Below are positions 8,947 to 19,116 of a stretch of DNA of 64,000 bases, piece by piece (within the stretch, counting starts at the first letter, position 1; each line of letters opens with the position of its first letter). The notes under the pieces were generated by a model. It was not told where the DNA came from. It did not search any database and saw only the letters and a program-made list of their open reading frames with translations. The stretch is from Lachnospiraceae bacterium. GTDB lineage: Bacteria; Bacillota; Clostridia; Lachnospirales; Lachnospiraceae. The stretch is from contig JALENY010000039.1 of the NCBI GenBank assembly GCA_022767285.1, positions 1-64,000 of the forward strand, written 5' to 3'. Made by a program: the position numbers and the translations under genes.

Positions 8947-10032
8947 TTATTTGCTCAATTTCTTAATCGTTTGTTTCAAAGCATCCAGGGTTTCTCTCAC
9001 ATCCGTCTCATTGGCGTTTTCACCCATATGACCGATTCGGATCACCTGGCCGGTCATCACGTCAAAACTTCCTGCGATCATGATATTGTGATCTTTTTTC
9101 ATGGTCTCCAGTATATCTCCCGCCGTGATTCCTTCCGGTATTTTGATAACCGTTACCGTATTGGAATAACCGCTTTCCAGATACAGTTCAAGTCCCATCT
9201 CCTGCACCGCCTGGCGGGTCCATGCGCCAAGTTTTGCGTGGCGCTCCCACATTGTTTTATCCTGCTTAACATTTTCCAGTGCAGCGCGGAGGCCGTAAAT
9301 ATCGCTGATCGGCATAGTATACGGAAACCACTGCTTTTTATAATAATCCTTGAATACCAGTATATTCGCATAGAAGGAAGCGATCGGTACGTTTCTGTTC
9401 TCCATAGCTTTTATGGCAGCCTCACTCACTGTCACAAACGTCAGTCCCGGAGGTGCGGAAAGCGCTTTTTGGGAGCCGCCGCATACGATATCGATCTGTC
9501 CCTCATCCACATAGATGGGTTCACCGAACATGCCGGATACCGAATCCACCACCGTCAGAATACCGTATTTGTGCAGTTCCCGGCTCAGTGCCTCCACCGG
9601 ATTCAGCACTCCGCTGGGAGTATCACAGTGGACCATGGTCGCATATTTGAAATCATGGTTTTCTTTCAAAAACGCCGCAAAAGCCTCCACATCAAACTCT
9701 TTCGTATAGGGAGCGGTGTAATAAGTCACTTTACCGCCGTACATTGTCACAAAATCGGCAAATCCTTTTCCATACACACCGTTGTCCAGAACCAGAACCG
9801 AATCTCCCGGTTCTGTGAGGGATGCGCAGGCCGCCTCCAGACCCAGGATTCCCTCTCCGTCCAGGATAAAAGCTTCGTTTCCGGTGTACAGCAGTTCACT
9901 GATCAGATCACAGGTTTCTTTGTAAAAATCGTAAAATTCCGGATCCAGATCCGGATTGGTGCACGGCATACTGCACGCTGCCCGCACATTTTCCCGCACT
10001 TGAGTGGGGCCCGGTGTCATAATTTTGTACAT
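8947..10032 (-). CDS. Class V PLP-dependent aminotransferase
   Basis: Fold-type I PLP enzyme of the alanine-glyoxylate / serine-pyruvate aminotransferase group (also PucG-like). It begins with the family-typical MYKIMTPGPTQV and has the PLP lysine in GGSQKALSAPPGL. 361 residues, normal length. The ATG at 10030-10032 is chosen because AGGAG lies seven bases upstream; the frame stays open ten codons further, where no such site exists. The amino donor cannot be told from sequence. It follows an ECF S-component gene by 84 bases and may be co-transcribed with it. Confidence 0.85.
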   Translation of the reverse strand: MYKIMTPGPTQVRENVRAACSMPCTNPDLDPEFYDFYKETCDLISELLYTGNEAFILDGEGILGLEAACASLTEPGDSVLVLDNGVYGKGFADFVTMYGGKVTYYTAPYTKEFDVEAFAAFLKENHDFKYATMVHCDTPSGVLNPVEALSRELHKYGILTVVDSVSGMFGEPIYVDEGQIDIVCGGSQKALSAPPGLTFVTVSEAAIKAMENRNVPIASFYANILVFKDYYKKQWFPYTMPISDIYGLRAALENVKQDKTMWERHAKLGAWTRQAVQEMGLELYLESGYSNTVTVIKIPEGITAGDILETMKKDHNIMIAGSFDVMTGQVIRIGHMGENANETDVRETLDALKQTIKKLSK

Positions 10033-10116
10033 ATGTTTACTCCTCGCATACTTTCCTTTCATATTTGAGGTGTCAAAAGCCTATTACAGAATTTTAACGC
10101 CCCAGTCGATCACTTT

Positions 10117-10647
10117 TTATGAAAAACTTACACTGCGGACAGCTCTTCGGAGCACTTCTACAACCGGAAGAACAATCACAACTGCAACGGTAATCTGAAC
10201 CAGGTTACCCGGTATGGATGTCACCGGTGCGATCCAGTTCTGATAAATGATCACTTCCGCAATATAGTATCCCACAATTTTGATTACACATGCCACAGCC
10301 ATTGCCAGCAGATTCCATCTGAAACCTTTATGTTTTTCGGTGATTGCACCAACTGCATATCCCATCAGGCCCACGATAACAAAGGTAAAAGGTGCCCACA
10401 GGGTCCATCCGCCCATCAGGTCAAACAATCCCATACCGATACCGCCGGCCAGTGCGCCGGTCTTCTTACCGAAGAGAATCGCTGCAATGAACAGCGGTAC
10501 ATTTCCCAGATGAACCAAGCCGCCATTGGCTGCGATAGGAAGTTTCAGATTGATAAAAGTTGCCACAAAGGTCAGGGCAATGCAGACACCTGCAATTGCA
10601 ATATCCCTGACGCTGAACGCTGATTTTGTATTTTGTTTTTCACTCAT
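10117..10647 (-). CDS. ECF transporter S component (substrate unknown)
   Basis: Substrate-binding membrane subunit of an energy-coupling factor vitamin importer; it would use the shared EcfA1-EcfA2-EcfT module encoded 1-4 kb away. The 176-residue product has five to six predicted helices and the ECF S-component pattern near the N-terminus (ALTFVATFINLKLPI, then GGLVHLGNVPLFIAAILFG). The segment is of the ECF-riboflavin-type family, which covers several substrates, so I do not assign one. GAGGAGG precedes the ATG. No known riboswitch was recognised in its leader. Confidence 0.8.
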   Translation of the reverse strand: MSEKQNTKSAFSVRDIAIAGVCIALTFVATFINLKLPIAANGGLVHLGNVPLFIAAILFGKKTGALAGGIGMGLFDLMGGWTLWAPFTFVIVGLMGYAVGAITEKHKGFRWNLLAMAVACVIKIVGYYIAEVIIYQNWIAPVTSIPGNLVQITVAVVIVLPVVEVLRRAVRSVSFS

Positions 10648-10865
10648 AATAATGCCTCCTCATGACTTTATTTCATTTCCATATTGTTTTGCAAAACATT
10701 CTGCATCCGTGTACAGCAAAAACGTTTCTTTCAGGCTCCATACAGAGATGCTTTCATCGATGGAGATATGCTACCGCATAAGTGGCATCATTTAAAGTGC
10801 CAGTTTTTGTATTTTTAATCAGGCCAGTTTGCTTTTGATTCAATAGGCTTCCTCATTCCGCAGGA
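10648..10865 (-). other. Leader/intergenic region before the ECF S gene
   Basis: About 220 non-coding bases. On the minus strand a CTCCAT/ATGGAG hairpin with an inner GATG-AAAG-CATC loop lies near 10742-10767, but I do not recognise a riboswitch class and see no clear terminator linked to the S-component gene. Confidence 0.3.
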
Positions 10866-10923
10866 CCCTCCGCCGCAGTGCGATTCCGCCCGGAGGGCTA
10901 TATAAAAAACGCCTGAGCGTTCA
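10866..10923 (-). terminator. Terminator region after truA
   Basis: Immediately after the truA stop a small AACGC/GCGTT hairpin is followed by T6. Beyond it lies a second inverted repeat (CCCTCCG...CGGAGGG, 10866-10898). Together these probably end the long housekeeping transcript. Confidence 0.5.
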
Positions 10924-10924
10924 G

Positions 10925-11662
10925 TCATTCATACTGAATCTGCACAAGCGTCAATCCTCTTGCCGGTGCGGTCGGTCCTGCTGTCTCCCGGTCGCAGGCA
11001 GCCAGTATCTCTCTCACGTGTTCGGGCGGGTAACTGTCCTTCCCGACTTCCATCAGAGTTCCGGCGATAATTCGCACCATATTATACAAAAAACCTTCCC
11101 CAGTCACCAAAATGGTGATCAGGTCACCCTCCTTTTTTATCTGAATATCCAACACACGGCGCACCGTGGTCTTTACCTGAGCCCCGGCACCGCAAAAGCT
11201 CTTAAAATCATGCTCGCCGATCAGATATTGGGCAGCTGCCCTCATTTTCCCCACATCCAGAGGCACATACGTAAAATGTGCATAATGACGCATCGTCGGC
11301 AGCGGCATCTTTCGGTTCAGTATCTTATACTCATAGGTTTTTACCGATTTGACACAGAGAGGATGAAAATCCAAAGGCACTTCCTCGCTTTTCTGAATCC
11401 GGATGTCCTCCGGAAGTCTTGTATTCAGAGCGTAGGATATTTTTTCCGCAGGCATCCGATGATTTGTATCAAAAACTGCAATGTTTCCAAGCGCATGGAC
11501 ACCGGCATCCGTTCGGCTGGCACCGATCGTCTCGATGGTTTCACCCAACAGTTCCGACAGGTGTCGGTTTAAAACATCCTGAACAGCCACGCTGTTGGCC
11601 TGTGTCTGCCATCCGCTGTAATTGGTCCCGTCATAAGCTACCGTCAAACGCACTCGTTTCAA
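10925..11662 (-). CDS. truA: tRNA pseudouridine(38-40) synthase TruA
   Basis: Makes pseudouridine at positions 38-40 of the tRNA anticodon arm. The catalytic aspartate is in GASRTDAGVHALGN, with YDGTNYSGWQ at the N-terminus and GEGFLYNMVRIIAGTL later. The start chosen is the TTG at 11660-11662: it overlaps the ecfT stop as TTGA and has GGGGAGGTG at the right distance, giving a 245-residue enzyme that begins exactly where family members do. Last gene of the ecfA1-ecfA2-ecfT-truA group. Confidence 0.95.
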   Translation of the reverse strand: MKRVRLTVAYDGTNYSGWQTQANSVAVQDVLNRHLSELLGETIETIGASRTDAGVHALGNIAVFDTNHRMPAEKISYALNTRLPEDIRIQKSEEVPLDFHPLCVKSVKTYEYKILNRKMPLPTMRHYAHFTYVPLDVGKMRAAAQYLIGEHDFKSFCGAGAQVKTTVRRVLDIQIKKEGDLITILVTGEGFLYNMVRIIAGTLMEVGKDSYPPEHVREILAACDRETAGPTAPARGLTLVQIQYE

Positions 11663-12471
11663 AAAAGGGCACCTCCCCATATACGCCATGCAATGCTGGC
11701 TGCAAGATAAAGGAAAATCAGAAGGTAGGCGATCCGATCCCTTTTTTTATAAGCCAGCGGTTTCATCTGAGTTCTGCCCTCTCCGCCATGATAACAGCGC
11801 GCTTCCATGGCCATGGCCAGATCATTTGCCCGGCGAAACGCGGAAATAAACAGCGGCACCAGAAGGGGGATCATATTTTTTACCCTCTGAAAAATATTTC
11901 CGGATTCAAAGTCAGCGCCTCTGGCGATCTGCGCCTTCATAATTTTATCGGTCTCCTCCATAAGGATAGGTATGAAACGCAGCGCAATGGACATCATCAT
12001 TGCAATCTCGTGAACCGGCACATGAATCTTTTTCAGTGGACTCAGACCTTTTTCCAGACCATCCGTCAGCTGATTTGGTGTCGTAGTCAGCGTCATTACG
12101 GAAGATCCGATCACCAGATAACTCAGTCGGATTCCCATCTTCAGAGCCTGATAGAGCCCCTCTTTCGTAATTGTAAAAATCCAGAAAGAAACCAGGGGTT
12201 CGCCCTGCGTCAGAAAGAGGTTAAATCCCATGGTAATCAACAGCAGAAAAAGAATCGCTTTCATTCCCTTTACCATGAATTTAAACGGTACTTTTGACAG
12301 CTTTATAACAGAAAACAAAACAAAAGTTGCCAACAGGTATCCGCTAAATCCCGGAAACAAAAACAGCGACACCAGAAAGACGAGAGTCCCAACCAGTTTT
12401 ACTCTGGGGTCCAGCCGGTGGATAACCGAATCCGCAGGATAATATTGTCCCAGTGTAATATCTCTCAGCAT
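11659..12471 (-). CDS. ecfT: Energy-coupling factor transporter transmembrane protein EcfT
   Basis: Shared membrane subunit of group-II ECF importers, joining the ATPases to exchangeable S components. 270 residues with N- and C-terminal membrane helix groups and the two coupling-helix motifs (AMAMEARCYHGGEGRT contains the second Ala-Arg-Gly type motif; QIARGADFESG the first). It overlaps ecfA2 by 7 bases and truA by 3. Confidence 0.95.
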   Translation of the reverse strand: MLRDITLGQYYPADSVIHRLDPRVKLVGTLVFLVSLFLFPGFSGYLLATFVLFSVIKLSKVPFKFMVKGMKAILFLLLITMGFNLFLTQGEPLVSFWIFTITKEGLYQALKMGIRLSYLVIGSSVMTLTTTPNQLTDGLEKGLSPLKKIHVPVHEIAMMMSIALRFIPILMEETDKIMKAQIARGADFESGNIFQRVKNMIPLLVPLFISAFRRANDLAMAMEARCYHGGEGRTQMKPLAYKKRDRIAYLLIFLYLAASIAWRIWGGALF

Positions 12472-13361
12472 ATTCTCTTATCCTCCGTGTCCTCTGTTTC
12501 CAATCGGGAAGTCCTTTTCCCAAGTGCCTGCAGAATATTTGCCCTGGCTTCCTCCACCGTCGTGGCATTTACATCCACATCCAGGCCTCGTTCTTTTAAA
12601 GCATGCATAATATAAGTCACCTGAGGAGCTGCCAGCCCCATTTTCTCCAGTTCCCGGTAATGTCTGAACACCTCTCTCGGCGTATCGTCAAAAACCAGAT
12701 GGGCATCGTTCATCACAATCAGGCGTCCGGCGTAGCGGGCCACATCTTCCATGCTGTGAGAAACCAGCAGGATGGTAATTCCCCGCTCTTCATGGAGGTG
12801 TTTGATCTGATCGAGAATCTCATCCCGGCCTCTCGGATCAAGGCCGGCAGTGGGCTCATCCAGAATCAGCACTTTGGGATTCATGGCAAGCACACCGGCA
12901 ATGGCAACCCGCCGCTTCTGTCCGCCGGATAATTCGAAAGGCGATTTTCTGTACAGGTCTTCCGGAACCCCCACGTGCTTCAGTGCTTCCCTGGCTCTTT
13001 CTTCCGCGTCCTCCTTTGAGAGTCCCTGATTCTTCGGGCCAAAACATACATCCGTCAGCACATCGATCTCAAAAAGCTGATGCTCCGGATACTGAAATAC
13101 CAGGCCCACCCGGCTTCTTAATTTCCGAAGGTCGTAGCCTTCCGCCCAGATATCCTCACCTTCATAGAGAACCTGCCCGGACGTTGGCTTCATAAGCCCG
13201 TTAAAATGCTGGATCAGCGTGGATTTTCCGCTTCCCGTGTGACCGATCACACCGATAAACTGGCCCTCATCAATTTTCAGATTTATATGTTCAATGGCGT
13301 TTGCTTCATAGACCGTTCCCGGACTGTAAGTATACGTCACATCTTTCAATTCCATTAACAT
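12465..13361 (-). CDS. ecfA2: Energy-coupling factor ATPase EcfA2
   Basis: Second ATPase of the ECF module. Walker A GHTGSGKSTLIQH, signature ELSGGQKRRVAIAG, Walker B LILDEPTAGLD and H-loop LVSHSMEDV are all present. The N-terminus (YTYSPGTVYEANAIEHINLKI) is typical of EcfA2. The C-terminus carries a family tail (YRELEKMGLAAPQV) and a variable acidic extension. It overlaps ecfA1 by 7 bases. The exact start could be the Met at codon 1 or 3. Confidence 0.94.
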   Translation of the reverse strand: MLMELKDVTYTYSPGTVYEANAIEHINLKIDEGQFIGVIGHTGSGKSTLIQHFNGLMKPTSGQVLYEGEDIWAEGYDLRKLRSRVGLVFQYPEHQLFEIDVLTDVCFGPKNQGLSKEDAEERAREALKHVGVPEDLYRKSPFELSGGQKRRVAIAGVLAMNPKVLILDEPTAGLDPRGRDEILDQIKHLHEERGITILLVSHSMEDVARYAGRLIVMNDAHLVFDDTPREVFRHYRELEKMGLAAPQVTYIMHALKERGLDVDVNATTVEEARANILQALGKRTSRLETEDTEDKRIC

Positions 13362-14197
13362 AGTGCATTCACCAATTCTTCTATGGTCAGTATTCCCTTT
13401 GGCAGATCCACACCCGCTTTGCGCAGTTCATGGGCCAGCAGAGTAACCTGCGGCACATCCAGACGATATTTCTGCAGTTCTTCCACCTGAGAAAAGATTT
13501 CCCTGGGCGTCCCTTTCATGACAATATGGCCCCTATCCATGACAAAGACATTATCCGCGTAGATCACTTCTTCCATGTAATGGGTGATCAGAATCACGGT
13601 AACGCCTTCCTGCCGGTTTAACTGGCGGACGGTCTTTAACACATCTTTCCTGCCGTTTGGGTCCAGCATCGCAGTGGGTTCATCGAGAATAATACATTTT
13701 GGTTTCATGGCGACCACACCTGCAATCGCCACTCTCTGCTTCTGCCCACCGGATAGTTTGTTGGGCGACTTGTCCCGAAATCCCAACATTCCCACTGCTT
13801 TCAGGCTTTTCTCCACCCGCTCCCAGATATCTTCGGTGGGAACACCCATATTTTCCGGTCCGAATCCCACATCTTCTTCCACAACCGTTCCGAGGATCTG
13901 ATTGTCCGGATTCTGGAAAACCATACCGGCTTTCTGTCGCACCTTCCACAGATCTTCCTCACTGGATGTGTTAATGCTGTCTACCCACAGGGTACCTTCC
14001 GTGGGGACCAGAAGTGCATTCATATGTTTTGCGAGGGTGGATTTTCCGGAACCGTTGTGCCCGAGGATGGCAATAAACTGCCCCTCCTGCACATCCAGGT
14101 CCACCCGGTCGATGGCCCGGAATACTTCCGGATCTTCCCCCTCTTCGTTGTATTTAAAATAGTCAAATCCCAGTTTGCTGGCTTTAATGATCCCCAT
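13355..14197 (-). CDS. ecfA1: Energy-coupling factor ATPase EcfA1
   Basis: First ATPase of the ECF module. Walker A GHNGSGKSTLAKH, signature LSGGQKQRVAIAG, Walker B IILDEPTAMLD and the H-loop ITHYMEEV are intact. GGGAGCGG precedes the ATG. It overlaps the engB 3' end by 14 bases, so the ECF genes are joined to the protease/chaperone operon rather than to rplQ as in many Firmicutes. Confidence 0.94.
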   Translation of the reverse strand: MGIIKASKLGFDYFKYNEEGEDPEVFRAIDRVDLDVQEGQFIAILGHNGSGKSTLAKHMNALLVPTEGTLWVDSINTSSEEDLWKVRQKAGMVFQNPDNQILGTVVEEDVGFGPENMGVPTEDIWERVEKSLKAVGMLGFRDKSPNKLSGGQKQRVAIAGVVAMKPKCIILDEPTAMLDPNGRKDVLKTVRQLNRQEGVTVILITHYMEEVIYADNVFVMDRGHIVMKGTPREIFSQVEELQKYRLDVPQVTLLAHELRKAGVDLPKGILTIEELVNALC

Positions 14198-14786
14198 TTT
14201 CCGCTCCCATAAACCGTTCGATCAATTCCCAGATTTCCTCTCTGCCCTGTTTCGTAACAGCGGAGTAGGGAATGATCGGTGTCTCAGGCACCACATCCAG
14301 TCCCTGTTTTATCATTTTTACGTGCTTTTGCAGCTGACTGCGTTTCAGTTTATCCGATTTTGTTGCAATAATAATCGGGTAAAAACCGTTGGATACGATC
14401 CAGTCATACATATTTTTATCATTTGCAGAAGGTTCATGGCGCATATCGATCAGCAGGAAAACTGCCTTTAACTGTCTGGATGTATTAAGATATCGTTCGA
14501 TGAGCTTACCCCATTTTTCTTTTACTTCCTGAGATACTTTTGCATAACCGTATCCGGGCAGATCCACCAGATATACTTCATCGTTTACGTTATAATAATT
14601 GATTGTCTGGGTTTTACCCGGCTGTGCGCTGGTTCTTGCCAGTGCTTTCCGGTTCATAAGCCCGTTGATCAGTGAGGATTTTCCCACATTGGACTTACCG
14701 GCAAAAGCGATTTCCGGTATGGAATTTTCAGGCAAACGGCTGGTAATACCGCACACGATATCCAGGGCTACCTTTTTAATTACCAT
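14184..14786 (-). CDS. engB: Ribosome biogenesis GTP-binding protein YihA/YsxC
   Basis: Small essential GTPase for late 50S assembly. G1 AGKSNVGKSSLIN, G3 DLPGYGYAKVS and G4 TKSDKL are present in a 200-residue protein, the normal length. AAGGAGG precedes the ATG. It lies 14 bases after lon, the common position in Firmicutes. Confidence 0.96.
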   Translation of the reverse strand: MVIKKVALDIVCGITSRLPENSIPEIAFAGKSNVGKSSLINGLMNRKALARTSAQPGKTQTINYYNVNDEVYLVDLPGYGYAKVSQEVKEKWGKLIERYLNTSRQLKAVFLLIDMRHEPSANDKNMYDWIVSNGFYPIIIATKSDKLKRSQLQKHVKMIKQGLDVVPETPIIPYSAVTKQGREEIWELIERFMGAENGDH

Positions 14787-14800
14787 CTGAGTTGTCCTCC

Positions 14801-17119
14801 TTATTTTACAAGCGCTTCTTCCAGCACTTCTCTCATATGTTCCACATAGACAATCCGCAGCCCGTCTGTGATTTCTTTCGAAATTTCAGACACATCCACT
14901 TTATTCTGCGCCGGAACCAGCACAGTATTCAGATGAGCATTTTTCGCAGCCAGAAGCTTTTCTTTCAGCCCTCCGATGGGAAGGACGCGGCCTCGCAGCG
15001 TGATCTCACCGGTCATGGCCACAGAGGCTTTTACCGGTATTCCGGTTATGGCCGACAGCATGGCCGTTGCCATGGTGATGCCGGCGGATGGTCCGTCTTT
15101 TGGAACTGCACCTTCCGGGATGTGGATATGTATGTCGTGTTTCTGGAAAAAGTCCCCGGCGATTCCGTATTTTAATGCAACAGAGCGAATATAGCTGATA
15201 CCGGCCTGAGCAGATTCCTTCATCACATCGCCAAGCTGTCCGGTAAGCACAAATTCACCCTTTCCGGGCATGAGATTTACCTCGATCTGGAGCGTATCCC
15301 CTCCCACGCTGGTCCAGGCCAGGCCTCGCACGATTCCCACTTCATCTGTCTGGTTTGCCATCTGGAACGTATATTTCCCATTTCCCAGAAAATCCGTCAG
15401 GTTTTCGCTTGTCACAGATACGCTGTCCTTTTTCTCCTCCAGAATCTGTCTGGCTGCCTTTCGGCAGATTTCACCGATTTTGCGTTCCAGGGAACGTACT
15501 CCGGCCTCTTTCGTATATTTTGAGATAATGTCGGCAAGGGCTCCGTCGGAGATGGTCAGCTGCTCTTCCCGGATTCCGTGAGCCGATTTCTGCTTCGGGA
15601 TCAGATGTTCCTTCGCAATATGCATTTTCTCATTTTCCGTATAACTGCTGACTTCAATCACTTCCATACGGTCCAGCAGAGGCCGCGGTATATTCTGTAT
15701 ATCATTGGCCGTTGCCAGGAACAGTACCTCGGACAGATCCACCGGCAGTTCCACATAATGATCTGCAAAACGGTAATTCTGCTCTGCATCCAGCACCTCC
15801 AGAAGTGCCGAAGAAACATCGCCCTTGTAATCACTGCTGACTTTATCAATCTCATCCAGAACCATAAGGGGATTCTTCACCCCTGCCTGTTTTAATCCGG
15901 CCACAATACGGCCCGGCATGGCACCAACATAAGTCCTTCTGTGACCGCGGATCTCTGCTTCATCCCGCACACCGCCAAGAGAAAGGCGCACGTATTTTTT
16001 GTCCAGCGCCGTCGCGATGGAACGTCCGATGGAAGTCTTACCGGTTCCGGGCGGTCCCACCAGACACAGAATCGGACTGTGTCCTTTTTTATTTAAAACG
16101 CGGACTGCAAGGAACTCCATAATACGCTCCTTGACTTTCTCAAGTCCGTAATGATCTGCTTCCAGAATGTCCCATGCCTTTTTCAGATCCTGGTTGTCTC
16201 TGGACACTTTATCCCAGGGCAGTGCAAGAAGTGTTTCGATATAACCTCGCATAACAGCGCTTTCCGAAGAATTGATCCCGATATTCTGGAACCGGGTAAT
16301 CTCTTCCATGATCTTCTCTTTCACTTCTTTTGATGCCTTTATTTTTCCTACACTCTTTTTAAAATTATCGATATCCGTCTGGGTATGATCCTCACCCAGT
16401 TCTTCGCGGATCAGCTTCAGCTGTTCCCGCAGGATATACTCTTTCTGATTCTTATCAATCCGCTCCTTGATTTTTCTCTGAAGTTCTTTGCGGATCTGAG
16501 CTATGTTGATCTCATTGGACAGCAGTGTCCCCATCCATTCATACCGTTCCGAGAGGGAACGAAGCTCAAGAAATTTTTGTTTGTCCTCCATGGAAAAGGA
16601 CAGATTGATATTTAACTGTTCCAGAAGTTTTTCGATCTCCTGGATATCCAGTATCTGACCGGCAATCTCTTTGCTGAAATTGGGATTTTCCTTGCAGTAG
16701 GCAAGAAACATATCATGGATGCTCCGCACCATGGCCTCACGGGCTGCAGGCGGAAGTTCTGTTTCCTCCTCATCCGTCATGGTCATGATTTCAGCTTCCA
16801 GGTATTCCTCTGTACTGTCAAAACCAATCAGCTCCGCCCGTTCCAGTCCCTCAACCAGAACGCGCCGGATATTCTTTGGTACTTTTACCACCTGCTTGAT
16901 TTTTGCTATGGTACCCACCTTATACAAATCGGCTAATACCGGTTCTTCAACCAGGGCATCTTTCTGCGCAACCAGAAATACCATCTGGTCCTGCAGCATT
17001 GCCTGTTCAATGGCCCGTACTGACCGTTCCCGACTCACATCAAAATGAACGATGGTTCCCGGTAATATAGTGGTTCCCCGCAGGGCCACTGCAGGCATTA
17101 TCTTTATGTCGTTATTCAT
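14801..17119 (-). CDS. lon: ATP-dependent endopeptidase Lon
   Basis: AAA+ protease that degrades damaged and regulatory proteins in the cytoplasm. The order is an N-terminal substrate-binding domain, AAA+ ATPase (Walker A GPPGTGKTS, Walker B MVLDEIDKV) and a C-terminal serine-lysine protease domain with the catalytic Ser in PKDGPSAGITMATAM and Lys in GGLKEKLLAA. 772 residues, typical of LonA. CGGAGGAACGGA precedes the ATG. It follows clpX by 12 bases. Confidence 0.97.
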   Translation of the reverse strand: MNNDIKIMPAVALRGTTILPGTIVHFDVSRERSVRAIEQAMLQDQMVFLVAQKDALVEEPVLADLYKVGTIAKIKQVVKVPKNIRRVLVEGLERAELIGFDSTEEYLEAEIMTMTDEEETELPPAAREAMVRSIHDMFLAYCKENPNFSKEIAGQILDIQEIEKLLEQLNINLSFSMEDKQKFLELRSLSERYEWMGTLLSNEINIAQIRKELQRKIKERIDKNQKEYILREQLKLIREELGEDHTQTDIDNFKKSVGKIKASKEVKEKIMEEITRFQNIGINSSESAVMRGYIETLLALPWDKVSRDNQDLKKAWDILEADHYGLEKVKERIMEFLAVRVLNKKGHSPILCLVGPPGTGKTSIGRSIATALDKKYVRLSLGGVRDEAEIRGHRRTYVGAMPGRIVAGLKQAGVKNPLMVLDEIDKVSSDYKGDVSSALLEVLDAEQNYRFADHYVELPVDLSEVLFLATANDIQNIPRPLLDRMEVIEVSSYTENEKMHIAKEHLIPKQKSAHGIREEQLTISDGALADIISKYTKEAGVRSLERKIGEICRKAARQILEEKKDSVSVTSENLTDFLGNGKYTFQMANQTDEVGIVRGLAWTSVGGDTLQIEVNLMPGKGEFVLTGQLGDVMKESAQAGISYIRSVALKYGIAGDFFQKHDIHIHIPEGAVPKDGPSAGITMATAMLSAITGIPVKASVAMTGEITLRGRVLPIGGLKEKLLAAKNAHLNTVLVPAQNKVDVSEISKEITDGLRIVYVEHMREVLEEALVK

Positions 17120-17131
17120 TCCGTTCCTCCG

Positions 17132-18427
17132 TTATGCAGTTTCCGTTTTCCCCCTCCGCTTTGATCCGGAAGTTTTTTTCGGCAGCGCCGTCGGCTCTCC
17201 ATAAACGAGATGCGGTTCCTCTTTTCCTTCTACAACCTCTCTGGTGACAATACACTCGGTAACGTTCTCGTCGGACGGAACCGTATACATGATATTCATC
17301 AGGGTACTTTCCACAATAGCACGCAGCCCGCGGGCTCCCGTTTTTCTGGAAATGGATTTTTCCGCAATTGCTTTTAACGCATCCTCTGTTATGGTAAGTT
17401 TTACCCCATCCAGCTCCAGCAGTTTGCTGTACTGTTTTAACAGAGAATTCTTCGGTTCTTTTAAAATGCGGATCATTGCTTCTTCATCCAGAGAATCCAG
17501 TGAAACCACCACCGGAACACGTCCGATGAACTCCGGGATCATACCGTATTTGATAAAGTCCTCCGGCATGACCTGTTTCAGCAGTTCTCCCACATTTTTG
17601 TTCTTTCTCGACTTGATCTGAGCATTGAATCCGATCTCTTTTGCATCCTGCCGTGTCTCGATAATCTTATCCATTCCCTCAAAAGCGCCCCCGCAGATAA
17701 AGAGAATGTCATTTGTATTGATCTGAATCAGTTCCTGATGAGGATGCTTTCTTCCACCCTGAGGCGGCACACTGGCAACGGTACCTTCAATAATCTTCAA
17801 AAGTGCCTGCTGTACGCCTTCCCCGGATACATCTCTGGTGATGGATGGATTTTCCGACTTTCGTGTAATCTTGTCAATTTCATCAATATAAATAATACCG
17901 TGCTCCGCACGTTCGATATCATAATCTGCAGCCTGAATAATCTTCAGGAGGATATTTTCCACATCTTCGCCCACATAACCTGCTTCTGTCAGTGTGGTAG
18001 CATCCGCAATGGCAAAGGGCACATTCAGGACTCTGGCCAGCGTCTGGGCCAGCAGCGTCTTACCGGAACCGGTGGGTCCCAGCATGATGATATTGCTTTT
18101 CTGCAGTTCCACATCGAGGTTTTTCGGTGCAAGAATTCTTTTATAATGATTATACACAGCTACAGACAGAATCTTTTTTGCCTCTTCCTGTCCGATCACA
18201 TAATCGTCGAGAAATTCTTTCAGCTGTATCGGTTTCAGCAAATTGATATCCATCGGTTCTTCTTCCGGATACTCCATCAGTTCCTCCTCGATGATCTCAT
18301 TGCAGATTTCAATACATTCATCACAAATATAGGCACCTTCCGGACCTGCAATCAGTTTGCGAACCTGGTCTTCTGTTTTTCCGCAAAAAGAACATTTGAC
18401 TCTGGAATCTCTTCCTTTTATTGCCAT
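17132..18427 (-). CDS. clpX: ATP-dependent Clp protease ATP-binding subunit ClpX
   Basis: Unfoldase that feeds substrates to ClpP. The N-terminal C4 zinc finger (CSFCGK...CDECIEIC) recruits substrates and adaptors; the AAA+ core has Walker [13 protein letters not shown] and Walker [11 protein letters not shown]. The ATG at 18425-18427 ([15 protein letters not shown]) is chosen because AGGAAGAG lies just upstream; eight more codons are open before it. 431 residues. It follows clpP after a 64-base gap that holds a hairpin. Confidence 0.97.
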   Translation of the reverse strand: MAIKGRDSRVKCSFCGKTEDQVRKLIAGPEGAYICDECIEICNEIIEEELMEYPEEEPMDINLLKPIQLKEFLDDYVIGQEEAKKILSVAVYNHYKRILAPKNLDVELQKSNIIMLGPTGSGKTLLAQTLARVLNVPFAIADATTLTEAGYVGEDVENILLKIIQAADYDIERAEHGIIYIDEIDKITRKSENPSITRDVSGEGVQQALLKIIEGTVASVPPQGGRKHPHQELIQINTNDILFICGGAFEGMDKIIETRQDAKEIGFNAQIKSRKNKNVGELLKQVMPEDFIKYGMIPEFIGRVPVVVSLDSLDEEAMIRILKEPKNSLLKQYSKLLELDGVKLTITEDALKAIAEKSISRKTGARGLRAIVESTLMNIMYTVPSDENVTECIVTREVVEGKEEPHLVYGEPTALPKKTSGSKRRGKTETA

Positions 18428-18452
18428 TTTTACTCTTCCTTTCAAAGTCACA

Positions 18453-18481
18453 AAGACCCCTACGCAAATGGCAGGAGTCTT
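18453..18481 (-). terminator. Hairpin between clpP and clpX
   Basis: Nine-base-pair stem (AAGACTCCT/AGGGGTCTT, one G-U) with an 11-base loop and only a short T stretch after it. It may partly terminate or protect the tig-clpP message and set a lower clpX/lon level. Confidence 0.45.
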
Positions 18482-18491
18482 GTTAATATTC

Positions 18492-19073
<582 letters not shown>

Positions 19074-19116
19074 AAATCCGCCTCCAATCTGTCTGCGGGA
19101 ATAAATCCTCTTACTA

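Noticed and set aside
10648-10865. Possible vitamin riboswitch before the ECF S component.
   Set aside because: Checked by eye for TPP, FMN, THF, cobalamin and preQ1 type core motifs; none seen, and no terminator or sequestering stem at the ribosome binding site.
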